From the NCBI RefSeq assembly GCF_007565055.1, contig NC_044557.1:76518595-76582594 (forward strand): DNA of 64,000 nucleotides, read 5' to 3'. A program made the position numbers and the translations under genes. Positions 11,471 to 24,229 of this stretch are shown here, piece by piece. The notes beneath the pieces are model-generated. The model was not told where the DNA came from and did no database searches. It was given only the letters and a program-made list of their open reading frames with translations. This stretch comes from Rhinopithecus roxellana. Taxonomy: Eukaryota; Chordata; Mammalia; Primates; Cercopithecidae. Each line of letters starts with the position of its first letter. Position 1 is the stretch's first letter.

Positions 11471-13250
11471 TTACAGGAAATGGTATTACATTTAAAAATT
11501 TGGGATAAGTAGGCAATTTTGAGCAGTTTTATTTCCAGTATTCCACTCCTTTCCCAACTCTACAATACTCATTACATCCAAATAAAGATTCCAACTTCTA
11601 AATAAAATGTATTACAAAAACACCAAATATAGAAATGATTTTCTAACCTGGTCTAATTCCTAGGAAGACTCGTCTAAGTTAAAATAAATGTCTCATTTAG
11701 GAAATTTTTCTTTTTTAAGAAATATTTTTATTACTTTGAAGTTTATGTGTGACTTTATATGTACTGCTGAATGAGGAAACTGTAAAATTTTTTGAAACAA
11801 TTTGTGTTCTTAAAATACTTGCACATTATGTTATTAAGTTGCTGAATAATAATTATTTAATATGAAAACAAATGCCTGACAGCATTTTTACAAAATCTTT
11901 ACTGGAGATGGCTGATTCAAAGAAGTTTTTGTTTTATTTATCTTTTATATAATTAGTTGATTATTTACATTTTTCTTAATTTGGTAAATTAAATTCCATT
12001 TGTTTATTATACAATGCACTGATAATTTTATAAGTTTCATAGAACTGATAAGATTTCTCTAATTTACCTGCAGAAATTATGTAACAATTTTTAAGCTGTT
12101 GTTGAGTTTTTATTTATACCTTAGATGTAATTAAAATTTTTGTTTTTACATCAATATTTACAGTTGCTTTTCATATTTATGATGATTTATCAAAAGAGAA
12201 GTAATCAACCTGTTCACACATGGTATCTTGTTTGGTCAAATAGTTTGACTTGAATAGAGGGACAGAAGGTTATTGCAGACCTTAATTGTAAAGCATTTTG
12301 GGCATTTGTGAAACAAACAAAATATTTGGTTGAGCCATATATACTGAGGCATTTAAGGGTTTCATTGAGCAAAATAAAAATTGCCTTTGCCCTAATGTTA
12401 TATCAGATGTAACTCTGAATGTAGTATATATTTAAGCCTCCTTTCACCAACATAAATGTTACTGACTACTGACATAACACATATCCCACAGGATTTTTAT
12501 GCCATTTTCCTTTTATTCTATACATTTTGAAGAGTTAATCTTGGCATAATTTTTGTTCCTTATACCTTCAAACTCCATTACAGGAAAATTAATAAATATT
12601 GTCTTTTATACAGAGTATATAATAATAATCTTATAAATAATCATTAAAAATATTTATCACATAAAATGAAAATGCTTATACTTTCTTGCTCAGTAAGTTT
12701 GCATAAAATGACTAACAGAAATTACAATCCTACTGAAATAAGATACAGCATTGTATATTAATGTGGAAGACTTAGTTATTAATAAGTATTTGTTTTGTGT
12801 TAGCAGGGCTAAAATCTAGACACCCACATCTAGACTTAGGGCTACTCATAAAAATAAAGGTAAGCTCTTCTATTACAGGGATATATGTGTTTATTTTATA
12901 TAACTAAGGAGAAAATTTATCATTTAATTCACTTGTCACCTATACATATCACATAAATGTAGGCTTTTAAGGCAAAGCAGAGAGTGATTTGACAGATAGA
13001 TATGAGGTAATTAATTTGCAGTCCAAAGAAAATGAAAATTAGGATTTGTTCCTGGATTGGATAAAATCACATACGATTTTTAGAACGTTTGGATAAAGTT
13101 AAATTACCTAGTGTAGTATGGAAAATACTTAATGCCAAGACTATTTTTGTTTTCTTGATATTCTATTTTAACTCCTTCTTTTATGTGTAGTTTCCTGCTT
13201 TCTTCTGTTCATTTCTCCCTGACAGCCTTTCCATTCTATCAACATCAATA
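11470..13250. other. Repeat-free AT-rich stretch
   Basis: About 1.8 kb with no recognisable gene or repeat family. It contains many A/T runs and no long open frame. Such stretches in gene deserts can hold conserved noncoding elements; the sequence alone cannot show it. Confidence 0.45.
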
Positions 13251-13262
13251 AAGAAGTCTGTG

Positions 13263-13404
13263 GCAGGGTGCAATGGCTCACACCTGTAATCCCAGCACTT
13301 TGGGAGACAGAGAAAGAAGGATCTCTTGGCCCCAGGAGTTAGAGATTAGCCTGGGCAACACAGCAATACCCTGTTTCTATTAAAAAAAAAAAAAAAAAAA
13401 AAAA
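13263..13404 (+). repeat. Alu left monomer (FLAM-like)
   Basis: A single left arm ('gcagggtgcaatggctcac' to 'gcaataccctgtttctatt') followed directly by an A tail of about 25. It is flanked by a perfect 9-bp target-site duplication AAGTCTGTG at 13254-13262 and 13405-13413. The TSD shows it inserted as a monomer rather than being a broken dimer. Confidence 0.9.
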
Positions 13405-13414
13405 AAGTCTGTGA

Positions 13415-13985
13415 GATTCTTGTCTCAGGAGGATTCTAGAGATGAATGAATTAAAATTCATTGGCTAGAACAGAAATTTAGATATCCTTTTAATTGAGTA
13501 ACATAGAGCATACCTAGATATAAATAAACCAATTTAACTGGTTAAATAAGCTAATTTAACCTAAGCCTCATCAGCCTATTCAGTCAGAAAGGCAAGTAAA
13601 AACAGAATAGTGAGACTTGCAATATGTTCACCTCACCTGCTTATCCACACCCACATTCACTGTAAAGTGCAAGAATATCTGTAGACTCTAGAAAGTGTCC
13701 CACCTGTGCTTACAAGTGGTGAGTGTTGAGGGTTCTTCAGCTCTGCACTTCTCTTGTGGGGCCTGTCTCCTGCTGCATCTGATAAGGATCTGCAGGTGAC
13801 CTGAGAAGCCCTCCCCATTCACCCAGTGTCACTGTCTTTCCCCCAGATTCCTGGTTGGCTCTTCCAAGGACTCTCCCACCAAACCATGGTGGTCACTTGC
13901 AGAGGCAATGAGTGTTGGCTGGGCTTTTAGGAAAGTCCAGGCTTATAGAGGCTGAGCATGAAGGTGATCACCCACCTGCCAACAG
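13415..13985. other. Relatively GC-rich unassigned stretch
   Basis: The part from about 13620 to 13985 is visibly richer in G and C than its surroundings ('ccctccccattcacccagtg', 'caggtgacctgagaagccc'). No ORF, repeat family or gene was recognised. A decayed LTR or pseudogene is possible. Confidence 0.35.
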
Positions 13986-13989
13986 CCAG

Positions 13990-14120
13990 CTGAGTGCCTC
14001 TGAGAGAAGATATTTCAGTTTTTATATCTGTAAAATGGCATAATAGGTGCTTCTCCCTCAAGGTTTTTGTGAGCTTTGAATTAGATTGTTTCTGACATCG
14101 AGTATAAGCAATGCTTTATT
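13990..14120 (+). repeat. MIR SINE
   Basis: Sense MIR core: 'tatctgtaaaatggcataat' followed by 'caaggtttttgtgagctttg'. This matches the order of the MIR middle section. Confidence 0.6.
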
Positions 14121-14174
14121 TAGAGCACTGGGTGAGGTAGAAAAGGGACTAAGCAGCTTGCTTAGAGAGGGCAT

Positions 14175-14840
14175 TTATTTCTAACAATACAGATTTTATC
14201 CAATTTAGGCCAGCTTATCTGATGCTTTCAGATAACATCTGATGTGGTCATAGATAGACATACTTACTTAAAAACCTCAGGTCATATTTTAGAGTATGCA
14301 AAAGTATGTCTTAGAATATATTCAAAATCATAGTTATTTTGGTATGACAGAATTCATGAATTAATATAACTGATATAGGATTGGTGGAAAGAAGTAAACA
14401 AGAGACTATTTTGATATGCAGATAAGAGCAGTTATACTTTTCTCATGGGAATAATTACTCATTATAGTGCTTTGCTTATACTCCAAAACACATAAAATTA
14501 AGAAAACTGCATTTTTAGACAATTTCATAAAAACTGAATATATCACAGACCATTAATTCCAGTTTTAAAGAAAAGCCAATATGTTATTACAAGTGTTAAA
14601 AGTGTCAAGCAAACGAAGTTCATCAAGTTGTAAATTGATGAATGTGTTTAAATGACCCACAGGAATATCTTGTAGCTTTCACTAAATATTATTCAATTCC
14701 ATTTTTGACTGTAGTAAATGTCGCTGAATTTCTCAAGAAACTCAAACATTTTTAGAAGAGCATATGAATTATTACAAAGGATACTCACCATAACAGCTAT
14801 TTAAATATCATTCATTTGAATTACCTTGTTTATTTACTCT
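14175..14840. other. Unique AT-rich stretch
   Basis: No gene or repeat recognised. Confidence 0.4.
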
Positions 14841-14847
14841 TAATCTA

Positions 14848-15110
14848 ACAAGTATTCATTGAGTGCCAGGACCAACTAATTCACTTGAAAATACATCACT
14901 GGATCACTGTCTGGTACTCACATGCTAGATGCTAAGTACACAAAGATGAGTAAGGCTCCATTTCCACTCACATATAATCTTATGGAGGAAATAGATGCAG
15001 GTGTGGCAAAAGACAAGTCAAATAAGTAATGATCTCTATTGACAAAAGGGATACAGAAGGACTCAGAAGAAATGGTCAAACCCATGGTGTTGTGTGGTTG
15101 GAAGAATGTA
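14848..15110 (-). mobile_element. L2 LINE fragment, antisense
   Basis: Antisense L2 3' end: 'aagtattcattgagtgccag', then 'gatgctaagtacacaaagat', 'cacatataatcttatggagg', 'gacaagtcaaataagtaatg'. Boundaries are approximate. Confidence 0.7.
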
Positions 15111-15235
15111 GTCATTGGAGACAGATCTCAATTTGAACCATGAGTTAGATCCTTACCAATTCAGAGTGTTTTTCACATTCCAGAATTCACTTACCTTTCC
15201 TCAGGTAACTGTATCTTCAAGCCCCTTTTGCTCTT

Positions 15236-15510
15236 ACTCTTTTTTTCTTTTTTCTTTAAGTTCTGTAATATATGTGTAGAACATGCAGGTTTGTTACACA
15301 GGTATACATATACTGCGGTGGTTTGTTGCACCTATCAAGTCATCTAGGTTTTAAGTCCCACGTGCATTAGGTATTTGTCCTAATACTCTCCCTCGCCTTG
15401 CCCCACCACCCCCTGACAGGCCCCAGTATGTGATGTTCCCCTCCCTGTGTCCATGTGTTCTCATTGTTCAACTCCCACTTATAAGTGAGAACATGTGGTG
15501 TTTGGTTTTC
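15236..15510 (-). mobile_element. L1P 3' end, antisense, 5'-truncated
   Basis: Antisense primate L1 3' UTR: T-rich start, 'gaacatgcaggtttgttaca', 'ccccaccaccccctgacagg', 'ttataagtgagaacatgtgg'. About 0.27 kb; non-coding. Confidence 0.9.
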
Positions 15511-15639
15511 TCTTGGTTCATGTCTTTGAGTTGGGCTGACTGCCTACTTCTACAGTCAGGTGTAAATCAGTAACGTGAAAGCAAAATTCAGGCCTGGATA
15601 GTCTTTCAATCTTCCTAGTCAAATGCCCCCCAAAACCAC

Positions 15640-16590
15640 CCCTCCTTGAGTGAAAAATTACTAACATTTTGCCATATTTGCTAAATTTGGGCTGAAATAT
15701 TTTTAAATATATTAAATACTCTTTTGCATTTTGTCCCTAAATATCTTAGTATGTATCTCTAGAAAACAAGCTTGCTCCATTTTCACTACATGCACTTAAA
15801 GCAATATCATACCTAAAAATTAGCAACAATTTATTAATGGCATCTAGTATATTAAATTTTCCTTAATTGGTCAAAATTGGTTTAAAGAATTCAATTAAAG
15901 ACTACAAATTGCATTTAAATACTATATCTCCTAGAGCTCTTTACATCTAGAATAATTCACCTTCTCCTAACTTGTTTTTGTATGACATGTATTTGTGGAG
16001 GCTGGGTTAGTTATCCTGTAGAATATCTCATATTTTGAAGTTATCTGAATAGATTTATCACATATTTCATTTTCCTTTAACTCTTACCTCTATTATCTGA
16101 ATGTCATATAAACAGAAAATAAAAAGTTATCAGACACAGGCTAAATAAATTTGTCTAGAATAACTCACGGGTGACACTGTTTAATGAAGACTCATAATCT
16201 TTTTTTTTTTTCTGTTTGTAATAAGATTAGTCATACTAACTTTTCCTCTGCTGATTTTAGCACCCGTTGACCTTCCTTGCTTCAGTCAATCATTTTGTTT
16301 GGGTTGCAAACTCTCAATTGCTTAATGATATTTCTTCTATAATTGTTAGTTGGTATTAGTCTTCCTTTATCAACTCTGGCCTTTTTGATTCCACAATATA
16401 GTTCTCATTGAACTGTTAAATGTGGTTAATATTCACCTTTAATTAACAATTTTCAGTAGAAGTTACTTGTGTAACAGTCACTTCCATGGGTGGTCAATGA
16501 GATTTTTCTTATACTGTTTTATTTCTTTAGATCTTAATATATTTACTTAAAATATTACTTTAAGTATTGGGTATAGGTAAATAAACAGAG
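15640..16590. mobile_element. Old medium-reiterated repeat, probably L1M-related
   Basis: Several blocks resemble a common ancient repeat that I recall as L1M (L1MC-L1ME) untranslated sequence: 'aacattttgccatatttgct', 'ctctttacatctagaataat', 'tagaatatctcatattttg', 'atttcttctataattgttag'. Family and orientation are not certain. Confidence 0.45.
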
Positions 16591-16619
16591 TAAATGTTGC
16601 AGCTACTCACCAATATTTC

Positions 16620-17285
16620 TGCTAAAACCTCTTCTTCTGAGACTATGAGAGGATTGCATTTCCCCACTTCTTTTACTTATTTATTTATTTTAGCGGGTAA
16701 CAGAGTCTTGCTATGTCGCTCAGGCTGGAGTGCAATGGTGCGATCTCAGCTCACTGCAACCTCCGCCTCCTGGGTTCAAGCAATTCTCCTGCCTCAGCCT
16801 CCTGAATACCTGGGATCACAGGTGCATGCCACCACTCCCAGCTAATTTTTATATTTTTAGTAGAGACGGGGTTTCACCATGACGGCCAGGCTGGTCTTAA
16901 ACTCCTGACCTCATGATCCACCCACCTCGGCCTCCCAAAATGTTGGGATTACAGGTATGAGCCACTGCATCCAGATTTTCCCCACTTCTTTGATATAAGA
17001 GAGATCTAATCATATGAGATGTTTAGGTCAATAAAATGCAGCTAAGAAATGCTGTCAAATAAATTCTTCCTGCTTTCTTTTTCCATAGCCATAAAAAATA
17101 TTATTGTTCTAGCTGGTGGAGCTTCAGTTCCTGGTCCCTAGATGGGGACTTCAAGGAGTAGACCCCAAGTGACCTTTGAGTGCTGTGTAGTAAGAGTGAG
17201 AAATCTTTTCTTGTTGTTGTTGCTTTAAGACATTAATATATTTGAGTTTCATTACAACATAGCCTTCCACATCCTGACATATACA
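16620..17285 (+). mobile_element. Old LTR (MaLR-like), split by Alu
   Basis: The flanks of the inserted Alu join into an LTR-like text: 'ggattgcatttccccacttc', then 'gatataagagagatctaatc', 'aggtcaataaaatgcagc', and a 3' end 'gagtgagaaatcttttcttg'. Subfamily is uncertain. Confidence 0.5.
16674..16976 (-). repeat. Alu (AluS-like), antisense
   Basis: Full dimeric Alu in antisense, from the T-rich end 'acttatttatttattttag' to 'gagccactgcatccaga'. Flanked by a 15-bp target-site duplication TTTCCCCACTTCTTT at 16659-16673 and 16977-16991. Confidence 0.95.
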
Positions 17286-17289
17286 GTGA

Positions 17290-18250
17290 GATATTGTATA
17301 ATATCTTACAGAAGAGTTTTAAAATTATGACTTTGGAATTTGCCCATCACTAAAATATCTGCATGCAATATGGGAGTGTTTTCAAATATTAAGATATTCC
17401 GTGCTAAGTAGAGACAACTCAGATAATTCTATGATTTCTACTTTTCTTTCAAATGTTCTCACATTAGGTATATGCTTGTGATTAGAATGTGCCAACTTGG
17501 TGGCAGAAGATTTGAGGATCCTTTAGATGCATTTTACTTAAATAGATCATTGTGGTTTATCACCAGATTGAAGGAAATGGCAGAGAACTTGAAATAAGAG
17601 TCATAACAATTGTTTAACTGAGAAATGATTACCCATATGTGGCTACAGGGCTTGTGAGAAATTGAAAAGGCTAAATTGCTACCAGTGCCTCCATTCAGCT
17701 CCTAATCCTTTCTCAGCATGTTCATGTTTTTCAGCTTCCCGACTTTTTCTCAGACTCAATCTCTGTATCACACCTAGTGCTATCACACCATATGCTGCTT
17801 TCTGCCCTTTTACACTTTCCAAGAACACTTGAAAAGCTAAAAATCTATAATCTAGTCTGGAAAGTAAGAAATGCTCAAAAATAACTGTACCACAAAGGAA
17901 AGAGTGATAAATGCCATTGAAGACAAACAGATAAAGTGCTAAAAACGTAGGCAAAAAGACTTGTTTCCAGCTGTGAGAGATGAGGGGGGCTTTTTTAATA
18001 CAGGCCTTGAAAAGTAGATTAACTATGGATATGGGGCTCTGAGAGGGGAAAGAGGCATGCTGATCAGACTGTGGAAAAAACCCTGGTTAGTGGAGAATCC
18101 TAGTGAAGGCTCATCAAGGAGTTATGTTAGGGAACACAGCTCCTTTCACATCTCTGTACTGAAATATGTGCCCTCTTTCCCACACGAGGGAATAGACACA
18201 GCTGTTCTTGATCCCTAGAATTCTGTAACTTAGCCACTACTTATGAATAC
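17290..18250. other. Unique stretch, no feature recognised
   Basis: No gene or clear repeat. A 91-codon minus-strand open frame (17679-17954) has no recognisable domain and looks like chance. Confidence 0.4.
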
Positions 18251-18259
18251 TTTCTATGT

Positions 18260-18545
18260 ACCCTTAATAAGGTCACTAATTCAACGTGCTTTTTTCATTG
18301 AAATCTTTAATTCCTCTCAAACCAGCTCACATTCTCTGGTTTTAATTGTCTATGGCACATGGGCCTTTTCTTCGGTTGCACTTAGTGTTTCAGAAAGTTG
18401 TCTCTTTGCTTTATATTCTATTCCCTCATCAAATTTTGAACTCTGTGAAACAAGGAACCATTAGTTCTTCATCACTGTGTTCCTAGTGACCAGCTCGGTT
18501 TCTGGATCATAGCACATGCCCCAGACATATTTGTTGATTAAAGCA
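18260..18545 (+). mobile_element. L2 LINE 3' end
   Basis: Sense L2: 'gaactctgtgaaacaaggaa', 'cactgtgttcctagtgacca', 'atatttgttgattaaagc'. Consistent with the 3' terminal region. Confidence 0.65.
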
Positions 18546-18664
18546 AAGCTAGAATTCTTAACCAGCTAGGCCTAAAATTTTTACATAAGTTGGGAGTCAA
18601 GGTAAGTTAACAAAAATATACTTCAAGACCCTAGATAAGAGAAGGTTGTTGAAGATAGCTGTAC

Positions 18665-19160
18665 TAGTTTTGATGCCTGCTATAACAAATTATTTCACAT
18701 TTAGAGGCTTAAAACAAAATGCATATATTATGTTACAATTATGTAAATCATAAATCTGGGCTTCACTGGCCTAAAATTATGGTTCAAGGAAGCCTGCATT
18801 CCTTTCCGGAGGCTCTAGAGGAGAATTCATTTTCTTGTTTATTCTGGCTTCTAGAGGCTGGTTGCTTTTCTTGGCTCATGGTTTCTTCCTCCATCTTCAA
18901 TGCTGGCAACATTGGGCAGAGTCCTTCTCATGCTACCGTCTCTCTAACTTTCTTCTGATTTCTTTTTCTACTCTTGAAGACTCTTTAATTACTTTGGATT
19001 CACCTGAGTAATCCAGAGTACTCTCTTCAGTATAAAGTCAACTGATTAACAATGTTAATTTCACCTACAACTTTTATTCCCCTTTGCAACGTAAACTAAC
19101 GTATTCACAGGTTTCAGGGATTCGGATGTAGACATCTTGAGAGGGTTGCTATTTCACCGT
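18665..19160 (-). mobile_element. MLT1-type MaLR LTR, antisense
   Basis: Antisense MLT1 blocks in order: 'tgcctgctataacaaattat', 'agaggcttaaaacaaaatg', 'ttccggaggctctagaggag', 'ttggctcatggtttcttcc', 'attcacaggtttcagggatt', 'gatgtagacatcttgagagg'. Nearly complete, about 0.5 kb. Confidence 0.85.
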
Positions 19161-19164
19161 TTTA

Positions 19165-20100
19165 TCTTACCTAAATATTAGAGAAAAGTCACAAATCAGA
19201 GCAATTTAGTCTGATGAAATTACTAATGGGATTCTCCTTGTGACAATAACTAAATAATAATCCAAATTACTCCTTAGCATCAGAGCAAATAAAACCATGT
19301 GACCAGAATAGAAAAAGGGAGGACATCAGAAAGGCACCGTAGATTAAAAACCATATAAGTTTGCACTATTAACAAGAAAATAAGGTCCAAGTGGAATTTT
19401 TACCTGTATGCCCCTACAGTGTATCATCTCTGGTTTAACTCTGCCTCTAGTTTGGTTTTACCACATATCCCCTTTTCTTTTTTTATTAAAACTAATAATT
19501 TCTTCTCTTTTTGCTTGGTCACAATAGAATCTAAACGTATATATTTTAAATGCAATAACATTTTCCTTCTAAATGTGTCCAGTCTTTCTTTTCTTCTTAG
19601 ATTGCAGGCATGTTCAGAGAGTAATTTTTTTAAATTGTAATAAACCCTGAATTTAACTCTGTGATTGTCACATGTCAATCAGCTCTTCAGTAAATTTCTG
19701 CTGACTGAATAAAGTGAATGAACGTGGACAGGGAGCAAATTAACCAACCAGTTGAATAAAACATTATTTAGATATAAATTGGAAAGAAAGTATTCTGTGA
19801 TCCAATTGTATTTGAAAACCACTTAGAATAAGATCAAATCAGCGACTAAACTGTCACTATCAATTCTCATTTTAGCAGAATTACAGGGACATAGACTACA
19901 TAAAAAGGATTATTAGAGTATTTATATTACCGTTGCATAGTTGAGTTCACAAATATATATGTGCATTCTAAAAGGTTGTTAAATTCGCTGCCATGATCAT
20001 TTTATGTTGCTTTTAAGTAATATTTAATATGTAAAACAACAAGATTTAGGAGTTATCTCTATATTTATTTAGGGAGGTAGGGATTGATGACTTTCCATGA
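19165..20100. other. Unique AT-rich stretch
   Basis: No gene or clear repeat recognised. The opposed open frames at 19419-19678 are short and lack recognisable features. Confidence 0.4.
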
Positions 20101-20106
20101 TAATCT

Positions 20107-20192
20107 AGCACTGGGCTAGGCACCAGAGGAAGCCATAAATAAATTGTTCAGCACTGGGCTAGGCACTGGGGGAAACCATAAATAAATTGTAA
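20107..20192. repeat. 43-bp tandem duplication (two units)
   Basis: Two adjacent 43-bp units, each beginning 'agcactgggctaggca' and containing 'ccataaataaattgt', at 20107-20149 and 20150-20192. They differ at a handful of positions, mainly in the middle. The unit resembles an antisense L2/MIR tail ('gcactgggctaggcac'). Confidence 0.9.
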
Positions 20193-20479
20193 GTCCCATC
20201 TTAAAAACAAAATGAGATAGTTGAAGAGGTAAAAACCAAATAGTTTCAAACACAGCCAGTAACAATACTTACTAGTTATGAAACTTACATAAGAACTGAC
20301 ATAAAGTAACCTCATGCATAATTCACCAGTGTATATAAAGCTCATTATTTCCTGTGGGGAAATAAAGTACAAAAAGGAATGCTATGTAAACAACATGAAA
20401 TAGTCTTTATAAGTTAGAAAATCTGAGAAACACTAAGCTATAATCAGAAGGCAGTTTTGTAATTACTGGAAACAGAACA

Positions 20480-21210
20480 GGTGAGATCAATTCTCTTATT
20501 GTAACCATCTTTATAACAGACAGACCTGCAAAATGACCATGTAGTCATTAATACAACCAGGAAGGGAACCTAAGTACTCAGACTAAGGAATGAGAACTGA
20601 ATTAAGAAGTGTGGTGGCTCATGCCTATAATCCCAAAGCTCTGGGACGTTGAGATAGGATGATTGCTTGAGCCCAGTAGTTCAAGACCAGCCTGCGCCAC
20701 ATCGTGAGACTCTGTCTTTATAAATTAAAAATTAAAAAATTATCCATGTCTGGTGGTGCACACCTGTAGTCTCAGCTACTTGGAAGGCTAGGGTGGGAGG
20801 ATTGCTTGAGACCAGTAATTTGAGGCTGCAGTGAACTCTGATCATGCCTGGGCGACTCCAGCCTGAGTGACAGAATGAGACTCTGTCTCAGAAAAAAAAA
20901 AAAAAAAAAAAAGTGAATAATCCATGATCAAATCAAATTGAGCCCTGATATTACCCCAAGGCCTGATCCAGTCAAATCACACCTCCTAGCATTGTCTCAT
21001 GCAACATGCAATTAGATGACACCTCATTGTCCTCTGCCTATAAAACCTATCCTAGCCCCAGCTTAGAGAGACAGATTTGAGTGTTACCTTCTTTCTCCTT
21101 GCCAGTCGACTCACAATAAAGCCTTTCTTTTCTCAAAATCCAGTGCTGTGGTATTGGCTTCTATGTGCATCAGTCAGTGAGCCCACTGCTTGCTCAGTAA
21201 CAGTACTTAC
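20480..21210 (+). mobile_element. Class I-type ERV solo LTR, split by AluJ
   Basis: The right part has LTR promoter and RNA-end anatomy: 'gcctataaaacc' with TATA box at 21039-21045, a pyrimidine-rich 'ccttctttctccttgccagt', and the poly(A) signal AATAAA at 21115-21120, ending near 'gctcagtaacag'. The left end is unclear. I recall this type from ERV1-class LTRs but cannot name the family. No viral gene is present, so it is a solo LTR. Confidence 0.6.
20610..20912 (+). repeat. AluJ
   Basis: Diverged full Alu in sense orientation ('tggtggctcatgcctataat' to 'gagactctgtctcag' plus an A tail). Its many changes fit the old AluJ group. Inserted in the LTR. Confidence 0.9.
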
Positions 21211-21429
21211 AGTGTTCTGCGACCCTTCCTCATTAAGATCTTTTGCCATCTATTCCCATGGAAAAGGCAATGTTTCAGCTATAGCTAAGGCCATGCCTGA
21301 AATAAGACTGTATAGTAAATATAATATTTTTCCAATTCTTAACCTATGTTACCCCTAAAAATACTCACATGTAAAGACTACACCATATTTTCATTTTTTT
21401 TTTTTGTGGGAGTACAAAGTAATGCTACT

Positions 21430-22268
21430 ATTTTTAAAAGTGTTCTAGCAGTTTTTTATGTAACTAAACATGCACATACATGAAAACCCACAATGCTACT
21501 CTCAGATATTTATCTAAGAGAAATAATAGCATATATTCACAAGAAGAGTCATAATAGAATGTTCATAACAGTTTTATTCACAATAGTTAAAACCTGGTAA
21601 TAAGTCAGCTGTTTATTAGTAGGATACATAAACTATAGCACATTTATAGAAAGAGATACTATTCAACAATAAGAAGGAGCAAACTGCAGGTGTGTGCAAG
21701 ATGGATGAATATCAAAACCTTCCTGACAGTGAAACAAGCCTTACAAAAAAATGATAAATACTATATAATTCCATTTATAGGCAGTTTCAGAACAGATAAA
21801 CTAATCTGTGGTTAAAAAAAAAGAATGATGCTAGTTGCCATTGGGACAGAAATTTACTAGGATGGACCATGAGGAAAATTTATTTGATTATAGTAATGCT
21901 GTATTGCCTCAATAAGGATTTCTTTACACAAATTCATGCTTTCATCAATATTTAGTGAGTGCATACTTAATATTTAAACATCTCATTTAAGTTTATGAGG
22001 AAAGATGTAAATACTGAATTCCAATTAATGGTACGCATGTTGAAGTATTTAGAAAGATACGTATCCTGATGCCTACAATTTATTTTGAATAGCATCAAAT
22101 AAAATGTGATTGATGGATGGATATAGGATTGGGTAGTCGGATAGAGGGGAGATAAAACTAATATAGTGTAGTGTTAATGCTAAATTCAGAGGCAGATATA
22201 TGAGTATTCATTGTATAATTGTTGCAACTTTTCTATATGTTAGAAATTTTTCATAATTAAATGTTAGG
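21430..22268 (+). mobile_element. L1M (L1ME/MC-like) 3' end
   Basis: Sense L1 3' region: 'gttttattcacaatagttaa', 'acaagatggatgaatatc'-like text near 21700, 'ataattccatttataggcag', and terminal 'caacttttctatatgttaga' with 'ttttcataattaaatgttag'. No ORF survives. Confidence 0.8.
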
Positions 22269-22269
22269 A

Positions 22270-23650
22270 AGTCTAACAGTTGAGGAAAATACGGGAGATG
22301 TTAATAAATAAAGGTGGAGTCCACTGAATGAGATGTGCACTCAATTCATTCTCAAAGAAAATCTTGGAGCAAATTTCAGAGTGGAGTCAGAAACACAATA
22401 CGCTCTTAGGTCAACTTTGGGGTCTTAAAGAGAATGTACCTTTTACATCAGGACTGCCTAAGGCACAGAGAAGTGGCCAGTTCCATGGGTACAGAAAAGC
22501 TACTGTAAGATGGCAGGCTACATAGGTCTGAGAGGTTCCCAGAGGTTCTCAAAGTTTAAATTGTTTCAGAGGTTGATCCTGAGAAAAGCAGAGCATCCTG
22601 AAACAAATGTTACAGCTCCACTAAGTTTTCCATGGCTTCCATTCTTGCTGCTGTGTGTGAGGAATAATGTAGCAACATTCTTTGCATATCAAGAATCAAA
22701 GGCGTTTCTGGTTGTCCTGTTTCTGTAATGAACACCGGTGTGGGAGGAAGATAGCCGGGCAGCAGGTGAACTACCCCAATTCCCTGTCCTGTCAGTATTT
22801 GAGTCCTGCAGAATAGGGCTCCAGGAGCAATGGTGGGAATCCCCAAAGTGTTAAAAATTACAAAGAATTGACTGAGATTTAGTTTCTACTATAAGGTGGA
22901 ACTGTGGTACCAAATACTAATTAAGTTGAGTTATTTAAAACTAATGAAAGTTATATTTCTTGCACACTTACTTACGTGGCTTGAGATTTGAACCTACTAA
23001 ACAAAGACTTAGAAATCAATCAAGATACTGCAAATAATTAGGAGTACACTGAAAAGAGTATATGTGGGTATAAAGACAAGGGAATCTCACAGGATCCCAG
23101 GACCTGCAATATGCCAAGGCCTTTCAGAGACCAAAATGTAATTTAAAAGTTGAAGGATACACAAAACTCTGGGGATCAGGTTATCTCCATGTGCCCTCAA
23201 TAGCAAGAATTTATTACTCTTCTTTGTGGTAACTCAGCCACTCTCTGTCTCTATTTCTATTGTGTTGACATCTAACAACCACTGCACACTCTACTCTTTC
23301 ATTATCTGTATTTTTATCATTTTTACCTATAGCTTCAATTAATAGTCATAGCTCCTGCTTTTCATAAATTCATCTTTGTATTTTCAGCTTCTTCTCCCAT
23401 TTCAAATACACTGATTCAACTGCGATCTTTTCCATTTCAAATTCCTTATAGAATCTGCCTGGCCCAGTTAGTCATCTTCATGTCCATTTGGATCAACTTC
23501 ATGGTGCCAATCGCCCCATAGATCATGGATTTCCTAGATTTCTCAAATGCAGCACCCATGTTAGAGATTTTTTTTTTCTTTTTTTTTTTTTTTTTGGTAG
23601 TGTTTTTGTATTTGTGCCTCTTCCATAGAATTTATTATAATACTTAAAAT
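22270..23650. other. Unassigned stretch with a T-rich run
   Basis: No gene or repeat family was recognised with confidence. Includes two overlapping short open frames near 22328-22846 without recognisable domains, and a T-rich run at 23570-23597 just upstream of the next Alu. Confidence 0.4.
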
Positions 23651-23655
23651 GTGTT

Positions 23656-23969
23656 GGCCAGATGTAATGGCTCATGCCTGTAATCTCAATACTTTGCGAG
23701 GTCAATGTTGGCAGATTGTTTGAACCCAGGAGTTTGAGACCACCCTGAGCAACATGGTAAGACCCCGTGTCTATGAAAAATAGAAGAATTGGCAGGTGTG
23801 ATGGTGCACACCTGTAGTCTTACTAACTTGGGAGGCTGAGGTCAGGGGATCATCTGGGCCCAGAGAGTTTGATGGTGCAGTGAATTGTGATGGCACCACT
23901 GCACTCCAGCCTGAGTGACAGGGTGAGACTCTGACTCAAAAACAACAACAACAACAACCACAACAAAAC
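23656..23969 (+). repeat. AluJ with (AAC)n tail
   Basis: Old full Alu in sense orientation, 'ggccagatgtaatggctc' to 'gtgagactctgactcaaaaa'. The A tail has evolved into an AAC microsatellite at 23939-23969. Confidence 0.92.
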
Positions 23970-24229
23970 GGTTTAATGTGTTACTTATTTGCTTGTATCC
24001 TTTTAACATATTTCTTCAGACATAATAAACATGCGGTATTGTGCTAATATGGTGTGTACCTTATAGAACATACCAACCCAATAGAATTTAAAATGTTAAA
24101 GAAATTAAATACAAAAATAACCTTTATTTCTTTCCCTTAACTTCAAAATATTTTTTCTAGGGTAGAGTCAACCCTCTTTGGATACCACAATAGTACAATA
24201 AGGGCCAACTGGATGGACTGATTCTCTAT

